A DNA stretch of 32,275 bases from an uncultured Verrucomicrobia subdivision 3 bacterium (lineage in GTDB: Bacteria > Verrucomicrobiota > Verrucomicrobiia > Limisphaerales > UBA11358): positions 1-32,275 of the forward strand of contig CAISYZ010000193.1 of assembly GCA_903889895.1 (NCBI GenBank). The letters are read 5' to 3'. Below are positions 26,668-32,275 of the stretch, piece after piece. The notes beneath the pieces were generated by a model. That model saw only the letters and a program-made list of their open reading frames with translations, was not told the origin of the DNA and made no database searches. Positions within the stretch are counted from its first letter, which is position 1. Every line of letters begins with the position of its first letter. Both the position numbers and the translations under genes were made by a program.

Positions 26668-27566
26668 AACCGGCCATGCACTACCGCATCACGCACCGCA
26701 CGCTTTACGAATACGCCGCGCCGGTGAGCGTCTCGCAGCACGTCGCCCGGCTGACGCCGCGCACCACGGCGGCGCAGTCGTATGCCGATTTCACCCTGCA
26801 CATCGAGCCGGCGCCCACGCTGCGCCGCACGCGCACAGATTACTTCGGCAATGAGCTGTGCTTTTTCAGCATTCAGGAACATCATCGCCGCTTGGAGATC
26901 ACCACGCAGAGCCGGGTGACGGTGAACGCCATGGCAAAAATTGACGTGACGGCCTCGCCGGCTTGGGAAGACGTCGCCAAACTTTTCCGGGACCCGGTTT
27001 CGCCGGCGGTGGTCGAGCCTTACGAGTTTGTTTTCGACTCGCCGCAGGTGCGCGCGGCCATGGGGCTGGCGGAATACGCGCTGGAAAGTTTTGCCGCCGG
27101 CACGCCCATCCTCGCCGGGGCGCAGGATTTGACGCGCCGCATCTACCAGGATTTCAAATACGACCCGAAGGCGACGACCGTGGCGACGCCGCTGGAGGAG
27201 GTCTGGGAAAAACGGCGCGGCGTTTGCCAGGACTTCGCGCATCTGGGCATCGCGTGTCTGCGCTCGCTCGGTTTGCCGGCGCGTTACGTCAGCGGCTATC
27301 TGCGCACGCACCCGCCGGCGGGCCAGCCGCGGCTCGTCGGGGCGGACGCGAGCCATGCGTGGTTCAGCGTGTTTTGTCCCGGCACCGGCTGGGTGGATTT
27401 CGACCCGACGAACAACTGTTTGCCGGACGACGAACACATCACCGTGGCGCAGGGCCGCGATTTTGGGGATGTCAGCCCCGTGGCGGGCATCATCACCGGC
27501 GGGGGCGCCCATGAAGTGCGGGTGTCGGTGGATGTCGAGCCGCTTAAAAATTCTGATGAGATTTGA
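26664..27566 (+). CDS. Transglutaminase-like protease-fold protein (first of two)
   Basis: A 300-residue papain-fold protein with the bacterial transglutaminase N-terminal beta domain (MHYRITHRTLYEYAAPVSVS, residues 5-24) and a catalytic core with Cys188 (RRGVCQDFAH), His231 (ASHAWFSVF) and Asp247 (WVDFDPTN). All three catalytic residues are present. The start is the ATG at 26664, forming an ATGA overlap with the preceding stop; the frame is open further up inside the fusion gene but that part is an overprinted shadow. It ends 11 bases into the next gene. Proteins of this type accompany ATP-grasp/alpha-E fusions and may cleave or transfer the amide bonds they form. Cytoplasmic by absence of a signal. 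Confidence 0.92.
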   Translation: MKPAMHYRITHRTLYEYAAPVSVSQHVARLTPRTTAAQSYADFTLHIEPAPTLRRTRTDYFGNELCFFSIQEHHRRLEITTQSRVTVNAMAKIDVTASPAWEDVAKLFRDPVSPAVVEPYEFVFDSPQVRAAMGLAEYALESFAAGTPILAGAQDLTRRIYQDFKYDPKATTVATPLEEVWEKRRGVCQDFAHLGIACLRSLGLPARYVSGYLRTHPPAGQPRLVGADASHAWFSVFCPGTGWVDFDPTNNCLPDDEHITVAQGRDFGDVSPVAGIITGGGAHEVRVSVDVEPLKNSDEI

Positions 27567-28386
27567 AATCACCCATCGCACGAGTTACACCTACGCCTCG
27601 CCGGTGCGCGACAGCTTCAACGAGGTGCGGCTGCAACCGTTCAACAACCACGTCCAGGTCGTCGAGAGCTTTCTGTTAAAAATATTGCCCGCCGCGCGCC
27701 TGCGGCACCGGCATGATTTTTATTCCAACGTCGTCCACCACTTCGAAATCATCGAGCCGCACTCAACCCTGACGGTCGAGAGCCAGTTACGGGTGATCAC
27801 GAGCAATCCACCGGTCATCGCGCCCGCCGCGGAGCCGTGGCCGCTGGCGCGCATCGGCGAGGCGCTGCGCGAACCGCGCGTGTTCGATTTTTTGCAGGAC
27901 AGCCATTTCGTGGAAATGTCTCCGGAAGTCTGGCGCTTCGCGCTCGACGCCACGGCGGGGCAGACCGATACCTGGCAGGCGGCGCTCGCGGTGATGCGCA
28001 TGGTGCATGCGGAACTGAAATACGAATCCAACTCCACCAGTGTCCACACGCATGCCCGCGATGTGCTGCGCGACAAACGCGGCGTGTGCCAGGATTTTGC
28101 GCACGTCATGATCGGCATGTGCCGCGCGCTGAAAATCCCCGCGCTCTACGTCAGCGGCTATCTCGCCACGGAGAGCGCCAGTGCCACCCACGCGTGGATG
28201 GAAGTCCTGATCCCCGGTCTCGGCTGGCGCGGGCTGGACCCGACGCACAACCGGCCGGTGGACGAAACTTACATCAAGCTCGCCGTGGGCCGCGACTATT
28301 CGGACGTCGCGCCGGTGGCCGGCAATTACAAGGGCACGACCGACCGCAAGCTGGAAGTCTCCGTCAAAATCACGCCGCTGTCGTAA
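27556..28386 (+). CDS. Transglutaminase-like protease-fold protein (second of two)
   Basis: A 276-residue relative of the preceding gene, with the same layout: N-terminal beta domain (MRFEITHRTSYTYASPVRDS) and a core with Cys178 (RGVCQDFAHVMIG), His212 (ATHAWMEVL) and Asp228 (RGLDPTHN). The N-terminus resembles its neighbour (EITHRT/RITHRT), but the middle differs, and the approach to His212 is shorter, so it is an old paralogue and not a recent copy. The ATG at 27556 overlaps the previous stop by 11 bases; earlier in-frame starts lie inside the neighbour. It is the last gene of the array; 95 bp without a strong terminator separate it from satP. An intact triad argues against a purely structural role. 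Confidence 0.92.
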   Translation: MRFEITHRTSYTYASPVRDSFNEVRLQPFNNHVQVVESFLLKILPAARLRHRHDFYSNVVHHFEIIEPHSTLTVESQLRVITSNPPVIAPAAEPWPLARIGEALREPRVFDFLQDSHFVEMSPEVWRFALDATAGQTDTWQAALAVMRMVHAELKYESNSTSVHTHARDVLRDKRGVCQDFAHVMIGMCRALKIPALYVSGYLATESASATHAWMEVLIPGLGWRGLDPTHNRPVDETYIKLAVGRDYSDVAPVAGNYKGTTDRKLEVSVKITPLS

Positions 28387-28481
28387 GCGGCATTTTCCCG
28401 CACCGTTGCGCTTGACCCCGTCCGCCGGGCAGGGCAATCTGCGCCCGTTCCCGCGCGAAAACCAACCAATATTACTCTGCC

Positions 28482-29075
28482 ATGAATGACGCCAACCTGA
28501 CGCAAATCAAGGACACCACCGCCAACCCCGCGCCGCTCGGCCTGCTCGGCTTCGGCATGACCACCGTGCTGCTCAATTTGCACAACGCCGGCTTTTACGA
28601 ACTCAACAGCATGATTCTCGCGATGGGTCTCTGCTACGGCGGCACCGCCCAGATCATCGCCGGCATCATGGAATGGAAGAAGGGCAACACCTTCGCCACC
28701 ACCGCCTTCATCTCCTACGGTTTTTTCTGGCTTTCGCTGGTCGGCCTGATTGTGCTGCCGCAATTGATTCCCACCATCAAGCCCACCAAGCCCGAAGCCT
28801 TCGCGGCGTATCTCGCCATGTGGGGCATTTTCACCGCCGTGATGTTCATCGGCACCTTTAAGCTGAGCCGCGCGTTGCAGGTGGTGTTCGGTTCCCTGAC
28901 CGTGCTGTTTTTCCTGCTCGTCGTCGTCAAGCTGGGCAGCACCGAGTCGTTCGAGCACGCCACGGGCTTTGAAGGCATCTTCTGCGGCCTCGCGGCGATT
29001 TACACCGGCCTCGCGCAGGTGTTGAACGAACTCGCCGGCAAAACCGTTCTGCCGCTTGGCGTCTTCAAAAAATAA
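28482..29075 (+). CDS. satP: Acetate uptake transporter, GPR1/FUN34/SatP family
   Basis: A 197-residue inner-membrane protein for acetate/succinate-proton uptake. The family signature NPAPLGL is at residues 15-21, just before the first membrane helix. About six hydrophobic segments follow, including [17 protein letters not shown] (the conserved helix 2 region) and [16 protein letters not shown] near the end. The length is that of bacterial SatP. The ATG at 28482 puts NPAPLGL at its usual distance from the N-terminus. It lies 95 bp after the transglutaminase-like genes on the same strand, but no functional link is apparent. Acetate uptake would suit a fermentation-product or pectin-acetyl economy; that is inference. 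Confidence 0.92.
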   Translation: MNDANLTQIKDTTANPAPLGLLGFGMTTVLLNLHNAGFYELNSMILAMGLCYGGTAQIIAGIMEWKKGNTFATTAFISYGFFWLSLVGLIVLPQLIPTIKPTKPEAFAAYLAMWGIFTAVMFIGTFKLSRALQVVFGSLTVLFFLLVVVKLGSTESFEHATGFEGIFCGLAAIYTGLAQVLNELAGKTVLPLGVFKK

Positions 29076-29162
29076 GGCGCCGGATTTGATTGGGTGCCGG
29101 ACAAAACCGTTGAAACCCGTGTCCGCCGAAATTCGTCCAACTCAGCCATGACTTTTACCACT

Positions 29163-29921
29163 ATGAAAACCAAACTATTCGTCGTCGCCCTCGCGGTGCA
29201 ACTCGCCGCCAGCGCGCAAACCAATGTCACCAGCACCAGCACCGCCGCCGCGGCCCCGGCTGCTCATGTCAATGCCGCGCTTATCCCGGTGAAACACCAG
29301 GGCAAGCGCACCGACGATGTCATTGCCCGCGCCAAGGCCGCGCCCGGTGATTACGACATTGAATTTATTGGCGACTCCATCACGCAGGGCTGGGAGACGC
29401 GCGGCTCCAACGTCTGGAACCAGTTTTACGGCCATCGCAAGGCCATCAACATGGGCGTTAGCGGCGACCGCACCGAACACGTTCTCTGGCGCTTCGAACA
29501 GGGCCAGCTCGATGGTATCAAGGCCAAGGTCGCCGTCCTGATGATTGGCACCAACAACTCCAACAAGAACAAAGACGGCACGGACACCTACACCGACAGC
29601 GATATTCTCGAAGGCGTCGTCGCGATTGTGAACCAGATCCGCACGCGCCAGCCGGACACCAAAATCATCCTGCTCGGCATCTTCCCGCGCGCCAAGACGT
29701 TCAGCCCGCAACGCGGCCGGTTGCTGGAAATCAATCAGGTCCTCGCCAAGCTGGATGACGGCCAGAATATTTTCTACATCGACTTCGGCTCGCAGTATGT
29801 CGAGCTCGACGGTTCCATCTCCAAAGGCATCATGGCCGATGCGCTGCACCCCGGCGAAGCGGGCTACAAGATCTGGGCCAACGCCATTGAGCCGAAATTG
29901 AAACAGCTCCTCGGCGAATAA
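29163..29921 (+). CDS. Secreted SGNH/GDSL-type hydrolase
   Basis: A 252-residue exported esterase-like protein. A signal peptide spans residues 1-19 (MKTKLFVVALAVQLAASAQ), followed by a Thr/Ala-rich spacer to about 40. The SGNH blocks are all there: Ser72 in IGDSITQGW, Gly in NMGVSGDR (97-103), Asn131 in MIGTNN, and Asp226/His229 in DALHPGEAGY. The spacing is like the platelet-activating-factor acetylhydrolase beta/gamma group, a type often found among carbohydrate de-acetylases in polysaccharide degraders. Start at 29163 is chosen for the signal peptide; earlier in-frame starts (GTG 29094, ATG 29148) would bury it. The gene is followed by a strong terminator. Substrate unknown. Confidence 0.9.
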   Translation: MKTKLFVVALAVQLAASAQTNVTSTSTAAAAPAAHVNAALIPVKHQGKRTDDVIARAKAAPGDYDIEFIGDSITQGWETRGSNVWNQFYGHRKAINMGVSGDRTEHVLWRFEQGQLDGIKAKVAVLMIGTNNSNKNKDGTDTYTDSDILEGVVAIVNQIRTRQPDTKIILLGIFPRAKTFSPQRGRLLEINQVLAKLDDGQNIFYIDFGSQYVELDGSISKGIMADALHPGEAGYKIWANAIEPKLKQLLGE

Positions 29922-29950
29922 GTTCCCGCGACCGATAATTGTTCCACCCA

Positions 29951-29979
29951 ACGCGCCGGATTCGTCCGGCGCGTTTTTT
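29951..29979 (+). terminator. Rho-independent terminator after the SGNH hydrolase gene
   Basis: A perfect 10-bp stem, ACGCGCCGGA (29951-29960) with TCCGGCGCGT (29965-29974), closed by a TTCG tetraloop and followed by a T run. It lies 30 bases after the stop. Confidence 0.93.
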
Positions 29980-30044
29980 CTTTCCAAACTGAGTTGTTAA
30001 TACACCTAATTAATTCAGCTTAATTCGTAATTTACGGCTTATGA

Positions 30045-30572
30045 ATGTTTGACGTTGATGCGCCTCTCGGTTTTAATTGGCGCATCACCGGTATGAAAAT
30101 TTGGGAAAAATTTTCAGCGTTGCCTGCCTACGCCACCCGCGCAGTCACCCAAAGTCCATACCCTGGTATCACCGTGGTTCACCGCGCCGCTGGCCGTTCC
30201 GCCACCCGCAGCGTTTCCCGTCCGCCCGCCCCAAACCATTCCGCCAACTCCTGCCTGCTTCGTCGGGAGGCCAATGGTAAAACGGCAAGCGGCCTCCCGC
30301 TTAGCCAGCGGGCCATTATCCGTTCGGCAAGGGGCCTCCGGCTTAAGCGGGAAGCCATTTTCCGAACGGCAAACCCCCTCCCGTTTAACCAGCGGGCTAT
30401 TATCCGAACGGAAAATGGCCTGCCGACGCGTCGGGAAGCCGTTTGCCGTTTGGCTAATTCCTTGAAAACAAGCCAATTGGCTACAAATAGTGGAAAAATG
30501 CCCCCAACCACCCGTCTGGGCGTCGCTTTACTGCCTGTCTCCATCGGTCAACAAACAACAACAAACAAATAG
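30045..30572 (+). CDS. Uncertain reading frame containing a 14-residue repeat
   Basis: A possible 175-residue protein starting at ATG 30045 and ending 6 bp before the next gene. Its first 70 residues match nothing recognised. From about residue 71 to 154 it consists of 14-residue units of the kind LPLSQRAIIRSARG, LRLKREAIFRTANP, LPFNQRAIIRTENG, LPTRREAVCRLANS. The frame is open mainly because the 42-bp DNA repeat contains no stops; other frames, including the opposite strand at 30179-30544, are equally open and also give repeated peptides. No signal peptide, fold or ribosome-binding site is evident. It may be coding, the leader of the next gene, or not translated. Confidence 0.25.
   Translation: MFDVDAPLGFNWRITGMKIWEKFSALPAYATRAVTQSPYPGITVVHRAAGRSATRSVSRPPAPNHSANSCLLRREANGKTASGLPLSQRAIIRSARGLRLKREAIFRTANPLPFNQRAIIRTENGLPTRREAVCRLANSLKTSQLATNSGKMPPTTRLGVALLPVSIGQQTTTNK
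30255..30506. repeat. 42-bp tandem repeat, five clear units plus one degenerate
   Basis: Units begin at 30255, 30297, 30339, 30381 and 30423, each exactly 42 bp; a sixth, decayed unit starts at 30465. They share the frame of a CGGGAAGCCAT or AGCGGGCCAT segment, then TTATCCGAACGG or TTTTCCGAACGG, then a C-rich end CCTC. Units 30297 and 30381 are most alike, and units 30339 and 30423 share another version, so an 84-bp higher period is visible. Adjacent units also pair as inverted repeats (GCCATTTTCCG in one, CGGAAAATGGC in a later one). There are no spacers, so it is not a CRISPR array. Confidence 0.85.
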
Positions 30573-30578
30573 AACATT

Positions 30579-31409
30579 ATGCCATCGCGCAAATTAGCCA
30601 ATAGCACACCTACCATTCTCCGCTGCCTCAAAACCGCGCGCGACGAATGGAAACGCACCGCCGCCCCCGACCGCGCCATCAACGCGGACCAATGGGCGCA
30701 ACTCGACGACACCAATCCCAAAGGCCTGTTGAACCTCATGCTCACGGCCAATGGCGGGGTGGATTCTGCGCTGGCCGCGCAAACTGCCGCCACCAGCAAA
30801 CTCACGGATGCTTCCGGCCGACTGGGCATGTTCTGCTCGCATTTCCATCAGGCGCTCGATAACGGCATTGCGCGCGGACTGTTTTCCCCGAGCGACCGGA
30901 ATTTTTACGAACGGCCCGCCACGGCCACCGCCATCCCGGTGTTGCAAGCGCAGGATGACATTGCCGAAACGGCGGAACTCATCGTCACCGGCGAAGCGGC
31001 CCGCGCCAAGGCCGCGCCGCCCGGCAAACCGTTGACCATGGATAGCGGGGTGAAATACGATAGCGGCGTGAAATGGGACTCTACCACCGGCGGTTTTGTG
31101 CCGATGGCCATGCCGAGCGCGGACGAGGTGGGCGCCTTGCTGACGCAGTTCCAGAGTGCCACCACGACGAGCGACCAGGCGCTGGTGGCCACGGATACCG
31201 CGCGTGAGGCGCTGGCGGTGATATATCCCGACGCGCTGGCGTTGGCCGTGGATATCTGCGACACGGTGGAATATTTCTACCGCAAAGATCCGGACGACAG
31301 CAGCCGCCGCGCGAAATGCGAACGCTGGGGCGTGGTCTATGCCTACGACGACGCCGTGGTGCCGCCCACGCCGCCGCCCACGCCCGTGACCGCGCCGCCG
31401 GCTCGGTAA
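30579..31409 (+). CDS. Hypothetical protein, function not recognised
   Basis: A 276-residue protein without a signal peptide or membrane segment. The N-terminal half is mainly helical, with alternating Ala/Asp/Leu-rich stretches; the middle contains a short internal duplication, MDSGVKYDSGVKWDSTTGGF (about residues 150-170). A conserved-looking C-terminal part reads DICDTVEYFYRKDPDDSSRRAKCERWGVVYAY, and the protein ends in a proline/threonine-rich tail. Codon use agrees with the host and base composition is normal, which supports a real gene. It follows the 42-bp repeat immediately and ends before a hairpin-rich gap. No domain is recognised and no function is suggested. Confidence 0.7.
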   Translation: MPSRKLANSTPTILRCLKTARDEWKRTAAPDRAINADQWAQLDDTNPKGLLNLMLTANGGVDSALAAQTAATSKLTDASGRLGMFCSHFHQALDNGIARGLFSPSDRNFYERPATATAIPVLQAQDDIAETAELIVTGEAARAKAAPPGKPLTMDSGVKYDSGVKWDSTTGGFVPMAMPSADEVGALLTQFQSATTTSDQALVATDTAREALAVIYPDALALAVDICDTVEYFYRKDPDDSSRRAKCERWGVVYAYDDAVVPPTPPPTPVTAPPAR

Positions 31410-31550
31410 AAAATGAGTAAACGCCAATTTGCCGCTAATACATGGCACGGAGCGGGCATCGTGAGGCCGAGGCGTGGCGGCGAACTACTTGACGCCTTGT
31501 CCACCTGAAAAGCTGCGAGCGACAGTTTTAATGTCCGTCTCGCCCACCGA
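31410..31550 (+). other. Noncoding leader with hairpins, possible small RNA
   Basis: No reading frame is convincing here. A hairpin forms between GCGAGCGAC (31515-31523) and GTCCGTCTCGC (31533-31543) with small mismatches, just before the strong terminator at 31551. A structured transcript ending at that terminator, or simply the 3' untranslated part of the preceding gene, would both fit. No known riboswitch or RNA family is recognised. Confidence 0.3.
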
Positions 31551-31580
31551 ACGGCCGCCAGCCATGGCGGCCGTTTTTTT
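31551..31580 (+). terminator. Rho-independent terminator
   Basis: A perfect 9-bp stem, ACGGCCGCC (31551-31559) with GGCGGCCGT (31566-31574), a 6-base loop and a run of T to 31580. It lies 142 bases after the hypothetical gene and 40 bases before the Ig/NHL gene, isolating the latter. Confidence 0.9.
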
Positions 31581-31619
31581 GCCAGGCAAAACAGGGTTGA
31601 CCGGGGGAAGAAAAATGGA

Positions 31620-32168
31620 ATGATGAAGCTCAATCCGAACATGAAAACTCTCTGGGGCAAACTGCTAGGCATGGGCTTGGGGCTGTGGACCGTCAGCCTG
31701 TTCGCTCAACCGGTCATCACCAACCAGCCGACGAGCCAGACGGTTATTTATGGCGGCAACGCCACGTTCAGCGTCATGGTCACCGGCGTCGGGCCGTTTA
31801 CCTATCAGTGGCAGTTCAATGGCACGAATCTGACGAATAATGCCATCACTACGGTCGCGGGAAGTGGAATTTCCGGCTTTGCCGGTGACGGCGGCGCGGC
31901 GACCAATGCGAAAATTTATTGCGCTGGTATTTCCGTTGATACCGTGGGTAATTTTTATATTGCGGATTATATCAACAATCGCATTCGGCGAGTGGATACC
32001 AATGGCAAAATCATCACCGTGGCGGGCACCAATAGCGGTGGATTCGCAGGCGATAGTGGGGCGGCCAACGGGGCCAAATTGAACGCACCATACGGTGTGG
32101 CGCTGGATGGGGTGGGGAATTATTTCATTGCTGACGAATCACTGCTGTCCGGTTTAGAAACCCAGTAA
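31620..32168 (+). pseudogene. Secreted Ig-like/NHL-repeat protein, truncated
   Basis: The frame begins with a signal peptide (MKTLWGKLLGMGLGLWTVSLFAQ, from the third Met at 31641; a GGGGGAAG ribosome-binding site at 31603-31610 favours the ATGs at 31620 or 31623). Residues about 33-78 are an Ig-like domain (QPTSQTVIYGGNATFSVMV, YQWQFNGTNL). NHL-type propeller repeats follow: ITTVAGSGISGFAGDGG, GNFYIADYINNRIRRVD, ITVAGTNSGGFAGDSG, then a second repeat that stops inside GNYFIAD. The next residues are unrelated and a stop follows within 11 codons. Normal relatives have four or more such repeats, so the gene is cut short near 32138, probably by an insertion. The intact form would be an outer-surface protein. 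Confidence 0.7.
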
Positions 32169-32275
32169 ACATTGATGGTTTTCGGTGTCTGGCGGTTGTG
32201 TGGTGGGTGGAAGTTGAGCAAGCGCCTGTGAAATGGGCATTTTCTCAAAGAGCGTGAGGCTCAAAATCTGTAAAA
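32139..32275. mobile_element. Probable end of an insertion sequence, running out of the window
   Basis: The sequence changes character inside an NHL repeat, at or near CACTGCTGTCCGGTTTAG (from about 32140), and the remaining 130 bases hold no long frame. CTGTCCGGTT resembles the terminal inverted repeats of some IS4-like elements, from recollection only. The stretch before a transposase start would look like this. The other end, the target duplication and the transposase are outside the window, so the family is a guess. Confidence 0.4.

Noticed and set aside
30255-30506. CRISPR-like array
   Set aside because: The 42-bp units are contiguous without unique spacers, and no cas genes are nearby.
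30179-30544. 121-residue minus-strand frame with repeated peptides
   Set aside because: Open only because the 42-bp repeat has no stops in this frame either; nothing favours it over the plus strand.

Overview
The window looks like chromosome of a soil or freshwater Verrucomicrobiota bacterium, most likely a Pedosphaera-like (Limisphaerales) lineage. This is inferred from gene content: GC-rich DNA, secreted Ig-like/NHL-repeat proteins, two GH105-type pectin enzymes with one carrying a DUF4861-like half, a Rex regulator, ClpC, and few clear Shine-Dalgarno sites. No rRNA or complete tRNA is present, so the placement is tentative.

Layout. 1-1575: the end of an integrated element, with a tyrosine recombinase facing left and, to its right, the displaced 3' half of a tRNA-Arg(UCG), the typical scar of tRNA-targeted integration. 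1618-9267: a metabolic stretch with a beta-carbonic anhydrase-like protein, a GH20 hexosaminidase, an orphan LeuD, two GH105 unsaturated-glucuronyl/galacturonyl hydrolases (one a lipoprotein, one fused to a DUF4861-like region) and KDPG aldolase. The GH105 enzymes and Eda stand at the two ends of a pectin/uronate breakdown route. 9448-15003: clpC with a terminator, then a dTDP-sugar cluster: rfbA, a reductase resembling plant and giant-virus NRS/ER (3,5-epimerase/4-reductase), and rfbB. There is no rfbC, so the NRS/ER-like enzyme may do both last steps of dTDP-L-rhamnose synthesis. 15043-17334: an STN-domain subtilase, an unlisted 51-residue membrane protein and the redox repressor Rex.

18051-28386 is the most notable region: six co-directional genes, closely spaced or overlapping, encoding a circularly permuted ATP-grasp ligase, an alpha-E protein, a 1162-residue transglutaminase-like/DUF2126 protein, an ATP-grasp/alpha-E fusion, and two further transglutaminase-like proteins. 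These families are known to co-occur and have been predicted to form a peptide-ligation (amidoligase) system, but its product is unknown. Here two non-identical versions are joined in one apparent operon, all three transglutaminase-like proteins keep Cys-His-Asp, and no partner protease is visible.

28482-32275: a SatP-type acetate transporter, a secreted SGNH hydrolase with a strong terminator, a 42-bp tandem repeat (14 residues if translated), a hypothetical protein, a hairpin-rich noncoding stretch ending in a terminator, and an Ig/NHL protein that breaks off in an NHL repeat, probably at the end of an insertion sequence running out of the window.
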